The notes below the pieces were generated by a model. That model saw only the letters and a list, made by a program, of their open reading frames with translations, ran no database searches and was not told the origin of the DNA. From positions 1 to 64,000 of the forward strand of contig NZ_JAVRIC010000023.1 of NCBI RefSeq assembly GCF_031846245.1: a stretch of DNA of 64,000 nucleotides. Reading direction: 5' to 3'. The DNA is from Banduia mediterranea (GTDB lineage Bacteria > Pseudomonadota > Gammaproteobacteria > Nevskiales > Nevskiaceae). Numbering within the stretch: position 1 is the stretch's first letter; each line of letters opens with the position of its first letter. Positions 9,088 through 19,061 of the stretch are shown one piece after another. Both the position numbers and the translations under genes were made by a program.

Positions 9088-9747
9088 TCAGGCGTCGCGC
9101 CAGTGCGCGGCGCCGAGGAAGATCAAGCGAATCTGCTGAACGAAATTGTCGATCAGCTCGGATTCGCGCCGTGCCTGCTCGGGCGGCAGGTCCAGAAAAT
9201 CCACGGCCGCCGTGAGCATCGTCGTCACCACCAGGCTGCAGATCAAGCGCAGGCTGTCGCTGGACAGATCGGCGAACAGCCCGAGCCCGCGCAGGTCCTG
9301 CGCGATTTCGTGCGTGAAATGGTCGATCTCGCTGCGAATCGCGGCGCGAATCGCGAGCGAGCCGCCGCTGCGTTCCCCGGCGATGAACAGGAATTGCAGG
9401 CGGTGCCCGTCCACATAGTCGCGATAGGTCTCCACCGAGCGGCGAATCATGTCCTTGGCCGGCAGGTCCGCGCGGCGCGCTTCGCGCAACAGCCGCCGCA
9501 GGGTCAGACCGCCCTCTTCGACCAGCGCCAGCCCGAGTTCGTCCAGGTCCGTGAAGTGCCGGTAGAACGAAGTCGGCACCACGCCGGCCTCGCGCGTGAT
9601 CTCGCGCAGCCCGAGGCTGGTAAAGCTGCGTCCCTGCGCCATCAGTCTCAAGGCTGCGTCCAGCAGGGCGGCACGCGTGCGCTGTTTGCGCTCGACACGG
9701 CTTCCGCTATCTCCGTGCCGTGTTCTGCGCATGAATGTACTCGCCAT
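9088..9747 (-). CDS. desT: TetR-family regulator of fatty-acid desaturation (DesT/FabR-like)
   Basis: This 219-residue repressor has an N-terminal helix-turn-helix (about 20-65). Its stretch SFTSLGLREITREAGVVPTSFYRHFTDLDELGLALVEEGG closely follows FabR and DesT in known proteins. Those regulators sense the ratio of unsaturated to saturated acyl thioesters through their C-terminal domain. In Pseudomonas DesT represses the divergently encoded desCB genes. The same arrangement occurs here, with a ferredoxin reductase and a desaturase starting on the opposite strand and a palindromic operator between them. The symbol follows that synteny and the helix-turn-helix match. Confidence 0.85.
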   Translation of the reverse strand: MASTFMRRTRHGDSGSRVERKQRTRAALLDAALRLMAQGRSFTSLGLREITREAGVVPTSFYRHFTDLDELGLALVEEGGLTLRRLLREARRADLPAKDMIRRSVETYRDYVDGHRLQFLFIAGERSGGSLAIRAAIRSEIDHFTHEIAQDLRGLGLFADLSSDSLRLICSLVVTTMLTAAVDFLDLPPEQARRESELIDNFVQQIRLIFLGAAHWRDA

Positions 9748-9844
9748 GAATTTGAAAGAGATGGAATTATAAGTTCATGAATATATTGAAGTCCATAAGT
9801 TAATCCAGGAGAATTTCGCTATGGCGTCTTGACGACCTGAAAAA

Positions 9845-9870
9845 TTTCAGTGAACGTATGTGCACTGAAA
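9845..9870. promoter_or_regulatory. Palindromic DesT/FabR-type operator
   Basis: The arms TTTCAGTG and CACTGAAA are perfect inverted repeats around AACGTATGTG. The core AGTGAACGTATGTGCACT resembles the AGTGAAC...GTTCACT operator described for DesT. It lies between the repressor gene and the reductase gene and overlaps the first possible ATG of the latter (9858). That position argues that translation starts further down, at 9885. Confidence 0.75.
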
Positions 9871-9884
9871 TGACGGGACCACCC

Positions 9885-10976
9885 ATGCGTCCGCTGCTTC
9901 CGGAGATGCTTCCGGCCGAAATCAAGAGAACCCTGCGCAGCCCCTGGCTGCACCCGCTGAACGATCTGCAGGCGGTCGACGAATTGCTCGAACGCGTCAA
10001 TCCGATGTGGGCGCTGGGACGGATTCGCGCACGGGTGATCGAGGTGCGCAGCGAAACGCCGGATACCAAGACCTTCGTCCTCAAGCCGAATGCCCGCTGG
10101 GCCGGGCATGTCGCCGGCCAGCATTGCCTGATCGAGATGGAGACCGAGGGGGTCCGTCAGCGCCGCGCCTTCAGCCTGTCCAGCGCCGACTCCAGGCATT
10201 GCAGCTTCACGGTGCGTCGTCAGCCCGGCGACGGCGTCACCGCCCGCATGCATGCGCGGATTCGTGTCGGCAGCGTGCTGACGCTGTCCAGTGCCCGGGG
10301 CGGCTTCGTGCTACCGGCGCAACGACCCGAACGCCTGCTGATGCTCGGCATCGGCAGCGGCGTGACGCCGCTGATGGCGATGCTGGAACAACTGCACGCC
10401 GAAGGCTATTCCGGAGATATCGTCTTCGTGCACGGCTCGCGGACGGCCGGCGATGCGATCTTCGCGGCGCGCCTGAGCGCACTGGCGGCGCACTGGCCGG
10501 CGCTGAAGTGCCTGAGCCACTTCAGCGCGACGCACGGCCATGCCACGTTTGAGTCGATTGCGGCACGGGTGCCCGACTACGCGCAGCGCCACACCCTGAT
10601 GTGCGGGCCGGGCGGTTTCATGCAGTGCCTGATCGAGGGCTACGCCGAACGGGGTCTGAGCGCGCAATTGCAGTACGAGCGTTTTGGCTTGCCGCCGCGG
10701 CGCGCGACAGCGCCGGGAGAGGCGCTGCAAGTTCGTTGCGGCCCGTCCGAGCGGCTGTTCGAGGCCGGGCCTCAGCAGAGTCTGCTCGAAGCCGCCGAGG
10801 CCGGCGGGCTGTCGCCCAAGCATGGCTGTCGCATCGGAATCTGCCGCAGCTGCCAGTGCCGCAAGAAGAGCGGCAGCGTCGAAAACCTGCTCAGCGGCGC
10901 ACGATCCGACGCGCCGGACGAATTGATCCAACTTTGCATCAGCGCGGCCCGCTCCGATCTGGAACTGGACCTCTGA
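9885..10976 (+). CDS. desC: Flavodoxin/ferredoxin reductase supplying the desaturase (DesC-like)
   Basis: The order of domains is: an FAD-binding barrel with RAFSLSS (flavin contact), an NAD(P)-binding domain with MLGIGSGVTPLMAML and TLMCGPGGFMQCLIEGY, and a C-terminal plant-type 2Fe-2S ferredoxin with cysteines in HGCRIGICRSCQC plus a fourth in IQLCISA. Such proteins pass electrons from NAD(P)H to a membrane di-iron desaturase. The next gene, 19 bases on, is that desaturase. An ATG at 9858 lies inside the operator palindrome, so 9885 (MRPLLPEM) is preferred; the upstream start would add nine residues. Confidence 0.87.
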   Translation: MRPLLPEMLPAEIKRTLRSPWLHPLNDLQAVDELLERVNPMWALGRIRARVIEVRSETPDTKTFVLKPNARWAGHVAGQHCLIEMETEGVRQRRAFSLSSADSRHCSFTVRRQPGDGVTARMHARIRVGSVLTLSSARGGFVLPAQRPERLLMLGIGSGVTPLMAMLEQLHAEGYSGDIVFVHGSRTAGDAIFAARLSALAAHWPALKCLSHFSATHGHATFESIAARVPDYAQRHTLMCGPGGFMQCLIEGYAERGLSAQLQYERFGLPPRRATAPGEALQVRCGPSERLFEAGPQQSLLEAAEAGGLSPKHGCRIGICRSCQCRKKSGSVENLLSGARSDAPDELIQLCISAARSDLELDL

Positions 10977-10995
10977 GGCCGCGCAGGAGAAACCG

Positions 10996-12102
10996 ATGAC
11001 CCCGAAAAGCCGCCCGAAATATCCTGTACTCACACAACGGCAGACCGCCGAACTGCAAGCCGAACTCGACGCGATCCGCGATGAAGTCATGACCGGTCTC
11101 GGCGAGGCCGATGCCGAGCACATCCGCCGCATGGTGCGCATTGCACGCCTCAGCGCGATCACCGGCCGCGGCCTGCTGATGTTCGGCTTCACCCCGATCT
11201 CCTGGACCCTGGGCGTGGCTGCGCTGTCCACCGCCAAGATCCTGGAAAACATGGAGATCGGCCACAACGTCATGCACGGCCAGTACGACTGGATGAACGA
11301 CCCGGCCTTCGATTCCCAGACCTATGATTGGGACAACGTCTGCGCTGGCGAGGACTGGCGCCATTCGCACAATGTGATGCACCACAATTACACCAACATC
11401 GTCGGCAAGGACGTGGACGTGGGCTACGGCATCCTGCGTGTCACCGATGCGCAGCGCTGGCACCCGAAGTATCTGCTCAACCCGGTCAACAACCTGGCCC
11501 TGGCGCTGCTGTTCCAGTGGGGCGTGGGCATTCACGAGATGCAGATGGGCACCAATCTCCGCACGCGGAAAGGTCGCCATTCCATACGCGCAAACAGCGG
11601 CCCGTTCCTGAAGAAGATGCGCAAGCAACTGGTCAAGGACTACGTGCTGTTCCCGGCGCTGGCGCTGTGGAACGCGCCACGCGTGCTGCTGGGCAACCTC
11701 GCCGCCAACGGCATCCGCAACGTCTGGTCCTACGCGATCATTTTTTGCGGCCACTTTCCGGACGGTACACGGATGTACACCGAAGCCGAGACCGAGAATG
11801 AAACGCGCGGCGATTGGTACCTGCGCCAGATGCAGGGTTCGGCCAACATCGAGGGCGGGCGCCTGATGCACATCATGAGCGGCCACCTCAGCCACCAGAT
11901 CGAGCACCACCTGTTTCCGGACATGCCGGCGCCGCGTTACGCCCAGATTTCGCCGAAGGTGCGGGCGGTCTGCGAGAAGTACGGCCTGCCGTACAACAGC
12001 GGCTCCTTCGCGCGGCAGTACGGCAGCGTGTTGCGCACGATCTTCAAGCGCGCCCTGCCGGAGTCCGGACGTACGTCGAAGGCGGTTGCGGCCCGAGTTT
12101 AG
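10996..12102 (+). CDS. desB: Membrane fatty-acid desaturase (DesB-like)
   Basis: This 368-residue integral membrane enzyme carries the three histidine boxes of acyl desaturases: HNVMH within GHNVMHGQYDW, HSHNVMHH within WRHSHNVMHHNYTN, and HQIEHH within HLSHQIEHHLFPDMP. They bind the di-iron site. Hydrophobic segments lie between the boxes. It introduces a double bond into acyl chains, using electrons from the reductase encoded just upstream. A ribosome site (AGGAG) precedes ATG at 10996. In Pseudomonas the homologous DesB is an acyl-CoA delta-9 desaturase; position specificity here is inferred. Confidence 0.9.
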   Translation: MTPKSRPKYPVLTQRQTAELQAELDAIRDEVMTGLGEADAEHIRRMVRIARLSAITGRGLLMFGFTPISWTLGVAALSTAKILENMEIGHNVMHGQYDWMNDPAFDSQTYDWDNVCAGEDWRHSHNVMHHNYTNIVGKDVDVGYGILRVTDAQRWHPKYLLNPVNNLALALLFQWGVGIHEMQMGTNLRTRKGRHSIRANSGPFLKKMRKQLVKDYVLFPALALWNAPRVLLGNLAANGIRNVWSYAIIFCGHFPDGTRMYTEAETENETRGDWYLRQMQGSANIEGGRLMHIMSGHLSHQIEHHLFPDMPAPRYAQISPKVRAVCEKYGLPYNSGSFARQYGSVLRTIFKRALPESGRTSKAVAARV

Positions 12103-12127
12103 GTGCGTCTAGGGTAGTAAAGGCGTT

Positions 12128-12242
12128 TCTCCCTCTCCCTCTGGAAGAGGACCGGGGTGAGGGCGAACGCCGCATGTCGCCTCGGCACACAGATGGGCGC
12201 GCGCCCTCATCCCCAAGCCTTCTCCCAAGGGGAGAAGGGAGC
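12128..12242. repeat. REP/MITE-like inverted repeat
   Basis: A left arm TTCTCCCTCTCCCTCTGG with GAGGACCGGGGTGAGGG and a right arm CCCTCATCCCCAAGCC with TTCTCCC...GGGAGAAGGGA form a roughly 115-base imperfect inverted repeat between two genes. The motif pair (CCTCTCCC...GGGGTGAGGG and CCCTCATCCCC...GGGAGAAGGG) is a common dispersed repeat in GC-rich proteobacteria. On the transcript it would fold into a long stem after the desaturase message. Confidence 0.65.
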
Positions 12243-12295
12243 CAATACGTTCGCAATACCTTCTTCCGGGCCGTCAACAGCCCCTGGGAAATCCG

Positions 12296-12613
12296 ATGAA
12301 AAGACTCGAACGCCTGGAATGGCTCAAGGACACGATCCAGGATGCCATCGACCGTGGTGCGACTTCGGTTGAGCAAGTCCACCAGTACATCGCCGAGCTG
12401 CCGTTCGAGGCCCTGGAGAAATCCGGCCTGATGGAGCATGACCGATTTGCGCTGCGTGACCGTCAGCGCCGTACCATCGGCATGGTCTACAACGCGATCC
12501 GCACGATCAATGCCCAGGTCGGCGCGCTGATCTCGGATCAGTTCGAGAACCTCGACGAAGCGAAAACGGCCGCGCAACGCATGTCGCGCGACCGTTCCGA
12601 TACTGCCGAGTAA
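12296..12613 (+). CDS. Conserved hypothetical small protein
   Basis: The frame encodes 105 residues starting MKRLERLEWLKDTIQDAIDRG. It is predicted all-helical, highly charged, with no signal peptide or cysteine. Codon use fits the neighbours, and the start lies right after the repeat. The stop is seven bases from the converging clpB stop. I do not recognise a named family. The amphipathic helices suggest a small cytosolic or membrane-peripheral protein, but no function can be assigned. Confidence 0.6.
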   Translation: MKRLERLEWLKDTIQDAIDRGATSVEQVHQYIAELPFEALEKSGLMEHDRFALRDRQRRTIGMVYNAIRTINAQVGALISDQFENLDEAKTAAQRMSRDRSDTAE

Positions 12614-12619
12614 GCCGTC

Positions 12620-15199
<2,580 letters not shown>

Positions 15200-15237
15200 G
15201 GCGCGCACACTCCTGAAAGTTGACTCTGGTGTCAGAT

Positions 15238-15265
15238 ATGTGTGGGCGCCGCGCTCGCATTCAAG
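15238..15265 (-). promoter_or_regulatory. Sigma-32 (RpoH)-like heat-shock promoter of clpB
   Basis: On the minus strand CTTGAA (15260-15265) is followed after 13 bases by CCCACACAT (15238-15246), close to the RpoH consensus CTTGAA-N13/14-CCCCATNT. It lies about 40 bases before the clpB start. Part of the spacer forms a 9-base inverted repeat (CGCCGCGCT / AGCGCGGCG). Confidence 0.75.
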
Positions 15266-15304
15266 CGCGGCGAACCGACATCACAGATTCAGGGGCGCCC
15301 GGTC

Positions 15305-15328
15305 GGTCCAACGGTCCAACGGTCCAAA
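15305..15328. repeat. Three tandem 8-base units
   Basis: GGTCCAAC, GGTCCAAC and GGTCCAAA follow each other without gaps upstream of clpB and downstream of the PA3496-family gene. No function is evident. Slippage is the likely origin. Confidence 0.6.
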
Positions 15329-15353
15329 GGAGTGTACCGCGCAGCTCAGGGCC

Positions 15354-15608
15354 TCAGCGGCGCTTGCGCGGCTTGTCGTCAAGATCGCCGAAGTCCTCGA
15401 ACTCATCCTCGATCAGCTTGCGCAGTGCGCGTTCCTCGCGGTAGCGCTCAACGTCGCGCCAGTCCCGCGACGCGCCGCTGGCCGCGGGCGTTTCGTCTTC
15501 GGGTTCGACTTCCGCGGCATCGTCCTCCCAGCCTTCGGCGGCGGTGTCGTCGTCTTCGAACTCGGTGTAGTTTGATTGGGTGGATGGCGACTGCTTCTTA
15601 CCCGCCAT
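15354..15608 (-). CDS. PA3496-family small acidic protein
   Basis: This 84-residue protein begins MAGKKQSPSTQSNYTEFEDD, continues through a long acidic stretch, and ends with RDWRDVERYREERALRKLIEDE and a basic tail PRKRR. The RDWRxVExYxEExxLRKLI block is the signature of the PA3496 family, named as putative envelope-integrity proteins in Pseudomonas. No signal peptide or membrane segment is seen. It lies upstream of clpB on the same strand and is divergent from yjbQ. The role is uncertain. Confidence 0.75.
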   Translation of the reverse strand: MAGKKQSPSTQSNYTEFEDDDTAAEGWEDDAAEVEPEDETPAASGASRDWRDVERYREERALRKLIEDEFEDFGDLDDKPRKRR

Positions 15609-15767
15609 GTACGTGACCTCGCTGCAGTAACTCGTGACAAGGAAGACTGCCTTTTGCCTTTGGACTGCTTTTGCGCGCCTATTTAGCAGGCTTTTCGTCG
15701 CTGTGGAAGAGGCTGGGCGAGGGTTTTCATCGATGTCGATGATGAATCCGCGAAGGATGACATTTTC

Positions 15768-16181
15768 ATGTACCAACGAAGCCTGAATTTCGAAACTTCC
15801 GCACGCGGCTGGCGCGACATCGGTGGTGCCGTGAACGAACTGATCGGCGACAGCGGAATGAGGTACGGGCTGTGCCATGTTTTTCTTCGGCACACCAGCG
15901 CCACGCTGCTGATGACCGAGAATGCCGACCCGGATGTGCGGCGTGACCTTGAACGCTGGATGGTTCGCGCGGTACCGGACGGCGATCCGCTGTTTGCCCA
16001 CGATGCCGAAGGTGACGACGACATGCCGGCGCATGTGCGCAATGCACTGGTGGGCTGCGAGCGTACGATTCCGTTCGCCGATGGCCGCCTGCTGCTCGGA
16101 ACCTGGCAGGGGCTCTATCTCTGGGAGGCGCGCAGCACGGCGCATCATCGCCGCGTGGTGGTGACGCTCAGCGGCGAATAG
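15768..16181 (+). CDS. yjbQ: YjbQ/UPF0047 family protein
   Basis: The 137-residue protein has the conserved UPF0047 blocks: FLRHTSATLLMTENADPDVRRDL, DDDMPAHVRNALVG, and LGTWQGLYLWEAR followed by RRVVVTL. The histidines and acidic residues in the first two blocks form the family's metal/phosphate site. YjbQ proteins have thiamine-phosphate synthase side activity in E. coli; their main role is not settled. It stands alone, divergent from the PA3496-family gene, and is followed by nfeD. Confidence 0.9.
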   Translation: MYQRSLNFETSARGWRDIGGAVNELIGDSGMRYGLCHVFLRHTSATLLMTENADPDVRRDLERWMVRAVPDGDPLFAHDAEGDDDMPAHVRNALVGCERTIPFADGRLLLGTWQGLYLWEARSTAHHRRVVVTLSGE

Positions 16182-16202
16182 CGCCCGCGCTATACTCGGA
16201 CC

Positions 16203-17609
16203 ATGACCGGACTCGTTCGAGCCATCGCGTTGATCGCCTGTGTACTGGCGCCGGGCGTCCATGCTCAGGCGCAGCCGCCCGCGCATGCCGCGCTGATCGA
16301 GATCGACGGTCCGGTCGGCCCGGCCACCAGCGGCTATTTCGACAAAGCCAGTGCACAGGCCATCGAAGACGGTGCCAGCCTGATCCTGCTGCGCATCGAC
16401 ACACCGGGCGGGCTCGACGGTGCGATGCGCGACATCATCAAGAACATTCTGGCCTCGCCGGTGCCGGTGGTCAGCTATGTCGCCCCCGGCGGTGCACGTG
16501 CCGCCAGCGCCGGCACCTATATCCTCTACGCCAGCCACGTCGCCGCGATGGCGCCGGCGACCAACCTCGGCGCGGCCACGCCGGTGCCGGCGATGGGCGG
16601 CGGTTTTGGAGACGAGGGCGAGCAACCGGCCGGCGCGCCCGCAAAACCGGGTGAGGAATCGCCGCAAACCGACGAACCTGCCGATGCGGACGCGGCGCCG
16701 GCCAAACCGAAGTCGGCGATGGAAAAGAAAGTCGTCAACGACGCCGTGGCCTATATCCGCAGCCTGGCCGAGCAGCGCGGGCGCAATGCGGATTGGGCGG
16801 AAGAAGCGGTACGCGAAGGCGTGAGCCTGTCGTCCAGCGCGGCGCTGGAGCGCGGCGTGGTCGACCTGATCGCCGACAACATCGACGATCTGCTGGCGAA
16901 GATCGACGGCCGCGAAATCGAAACCGCGAGCGGACCGGTTCAGATTCACAGTCGCGAGCTGATCGTGCGCACGTATGCGCCGGACTGGCGTTTCGAATTT
17001 CTGGGCGTGCTGACCAATCCCACCGTGGCCTACATCCTGATGATGATCGGCATCTACGGGCTGCTGCTGGAGGGCTACCATCCAGGCGCCATCGTGCCCG
17101 GTGTGCTCGGCGCGATCAGCCTGTTGCTGGCCTTGTTCGCCTTTCAGATCCTGCCGGTAAGCTATGCCGGCCTCGGGCTGTTGCTGCTCGGCGTGGTGCT
17201 GATGGTGGCCGAGGCGCTGGCGCCGAGTTTCGGCGTGCTCGGTTTCGGCGGTATCGCTGCCTTCGTGATCGGATCGGTGTTTCTCATGGATACGGACGTG
17301 CCCGGCTACCAGGTCAATCTCGGCGTGATCATCGCGCTGGCGCTGGCCGCCGCTGGCGTTCTGGTCCTGACCCTGTACCTGCTGTGGCGCGCTCGACGAT
17401 CCCCAGTGCAGACCGGTGATCCGCTGTTGATCGGTCATACCGTCGAAGTGTTGCAGTTCGACAATGGGCGCGGTTGGGGCCGGGTCAACGGCGAGCGTTG
17501 GCAACTGAATTCGGATCGCGGGCTCGTCTGCGGCGCGCAGGCGCGTATTGTGTCCGTGCATGGCCTGACGCTGACGGTCGAACCGCTCGAAACGTCCAGC
17601 CCCGGCTGA
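16203..17609 (+). CDS. NfeD-family membrane serine protease (ClpP-class)
   Basis: A signal peptide (to about residue 24) leads into a ClpP-like protease domain with [18 protein letters not shown] and the nucleophile region [12 protein letters not shown]. An alanine/proline-rich insert (about 140-180) interrupts the domain before [21 protein letters not shown], which holds the expected catalytic lysine region. Four to five membrane segments then follow (about 275-400), and a C-terminal OB-fold NfeD domain ends the protein. The 468 residues fit the long NfeD1b class. The long form cleaves slipin-type partners, and the slipin gene follows 25 bases downstream, so both probably work as a membrane quality-control pair. 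Confidence 0.9.
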   Translation: MTGLVRAIALIACVLAPGVHAQAQPPAHAALIEIDGPVGPATSGYFDKASAQAIEDGASLILLRIDTPGGLDGAMRDIIKNILASPVPVVSYVAPGGARAASAGTYILYASHVAAMAPATNLGAATPVPAMGGGFGDEGEQPAGAPAKPGEESPQTDEPADADAAPAKPKSAMEKKVVNDAVAYIRSLAEQRGRNADWAEEAVREGVSLSSSAALERGVVDLIADNIDDLLAKIDGREIETASGPVQIHSRELIVRTYAPDWRFEFLGVLTNPTVAYILMMIGIYGLLLEGYHPGAIVPGVLGAISLLLALFAFQILPVSYAGLGLLLLGVVLMVAEALAPSFGVLGFGGIAAFVIGSVFLMDTDVPGYQVNLGVIIALALAAAGVLVLTLYLLWRARRSPVQTGDPLLIGHTVEVLQFDNGRGWGRVNGERWQLNSDRGLVCGAQARIVSVHGLTLTVEPLETSSPG

Positions 17610-17634
17610 CACCGTCGATCAACGAGGAGCAAGC

Positions 17635-18414
17635 ATGTTTCCAAGCGTCATAACCCTAGTCATCCTGATCGTCGCGATCCTGTTCTCCGCGTTCAAGATC
17701 CTCAACGAATACGAACGCGGTGTGGTGCTCACGCTGGGCCGCTACACCGGCACCAAGGGACCGGGCCTGATCATCATCATTCCGCTGGTGCAGAAGATGG
17801 TGAAGGTGGATCTGCGCACCATCGTCATGGACGTGCCCAGCCAGGACGTGATTTCGCGCGACAACGTCTCGGTCAAGGTCAATGCGGTGGTCTATTTCCG
17901 CGTGGTCGACTCCGCCAACGCCGTACTGCAGGTCGAGCAATTCTACGACGCCACCAGCCAGGTCGCTCAGACCACGCTGCGTTCGGTGCTGGGCCAGCAC
18001 GATCTCGACGACATGCTGACCGAGCGCGACAAGCTCAACCAGGACATTCAGGCGATTCTCGATCAGGCGACCGATGCCTGGGGCGTCAAGGTCACCAACG
18101 TCGAGATCAAGCACGTGGACATTGATGAATCGATGATCCGCGCGATCGCGCGCCAGGCCGAAGCCGAGCGTTCGCGCCGTGCCAAGGTGATTCATGCCGA
18201 GGGTGAAATGCAGGCGGCCGAGAAGCTGCGCGAAGCCGCCGCGTTGCTGTCGCAGGAACCCCAGGCGCTGCAGCTGCGCTACATGCAGACCCTGATCGAC
18301 ATCGCTGGCGAGAAGAACAGCACCATCGTATTCCCCTTGCCGATGGACTTGATCACGCCGTTCCTCGATACCGTCAAGCGCGTGGCCGACAAGGGCAACG
18401 ATCAGCCGAAATAG
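17635..18414 (+). CDS. Slipin (SPFH/stomatin-like membrane protein)
   Basis: One N-terminal membrane segment ([19 protein letters not shown]) is followed by the SPFH domain: [39 protein letters not shown] and then [22 protein letters not shown] coiled-coil comes next ([22 protein letters not shown]). The 259 residues match bacterial slipins. Such proteins form ring or cage assemblies at the membrane. An NfeD protease is encoded just upstream, the usual partnership. The 3' end overlaps the converging glycosyltransferase gene by 13 bases. Confidence 0.92.
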   Translation: MFPSVITLVILIVAILFSAFKILNEYERGVVLTLGRYTGTKGPGLIIIIPLVQKMVKVDLRTIVMDVPSQDVISRDNVSVKVNAVVYFRVVDSANAVLQVEQFYDATSQVAQTTLRSVLGQHDLDDMLTERDKLNQDIQAILDQATDAWGVKVTNVEIKHVDIDESMIRAIARQAEAERSRRAKVIHAEGEMQAAEKLREAAALLSQEPQALQLRYMQTLIDIAGEKNSTIVFPLPMDLITPFLDTVKRVADKGNDQPK

Positions 18415-19061
18415 CCACTGAGCAAGGCTTGCTGGCGAGCGCGCACCCAGTCCGCGCGCGTGTCCACGTCCCAACTGATTCGGGTCTGCACGAGGCTCAG
18501 CCCGCCCTGGCGCAGGCGCTGCGCGGTCTGGCGGCCCTCGCGTCCGGAACTCCAGGCGATGCCGTGCAGGCTGGGCAGAGTCCGGCGCGCGCCCAGCAGC
18601 ACATAGCCGCCGTCCTCGGCTGGCTGCATCACGGTGTCGGTGTGCTCCAGGGCTTCGAACGCGGTGGTGAGATCGCCGCAGCGCAGGTCCGCGCAATCGG
18701 TGCCGATCACGACGGCGCGCCGGTACCCCTGAACCAGCGCCTGGTTCAGCGCCGCGCACAGACGGCGCCCCAGATCGCCCTGGGCCTGTCGGCCGAGCCT
18801 GATCGGAAACTGTCGGCGGCAGCGCAAAAAGAACCCGTGTGCGGGCGAAGGCGTGCAAGCGAGCACGACCTGGGTTTGAGATACCGCAGTGGCGCAGCGC
18901 AGGCTGTGCAATACCAACTGACGATGAACGGACGTGGCTCGCAGGTCGCCGATGTGGCGCGCGAGCCGCGTCTTGCAACGGCCCGGCTGCGGTGCCTTGC
19001 TGAGTACGACGATGCAGTTGCGCGCTTGCGGTGCCGCTGTCATCGGCGGCGTCGGCGCCAT
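18402..19061 (-). CDS. TIGR04282-like glycosyltransferase (DUF2064)
   Basis: The 219-residue protein shows the nucleotide-binding start [19 protein letters not shown] and the Asp motif [14 protein letters not shown], followed by [16 protein letters not shown]. These are hallmarks of the DUF2064/TIGR04282 family, related to CofC-like nucleotidyltransferases and often named arsenosugar-type glycosyltransferases. No ArsM or other sugar-arsenic gene is adjacent, so the substrate is open. The start overlaps the subtilase 3' end by 22 bases; an inner ATG (MTAAPQ) would remove most of the overlap. Confidence 0.82.
   Translation of the reverse strand: MAPTPPMTAAPQARNCIVVLSKAPQPGRCKTRLARHIGDLRATSVHRQLVLHSLRCATAVSQTQVVLACTPSPAHGFFLRCRRQFPIRLGRQAQGDLGRRLCAALNQALVQGYRRAVVIGTDCADLRCGDLTTAFEALEHTDTVMQPAEDGGYVLLGARRTLPSLHGIAWSSGREGRQTAQRLRQGGLSLVQTRISWDVDTRADWVRARQQALLSGYFG

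Noticed and set aside
12044-12577. 177-codon minus-strand frame between desB and clpB
   Set aside because: It crosses the REP-like repeat, lacks domain features and lies opposite the more plausible 12296-12613 gene.
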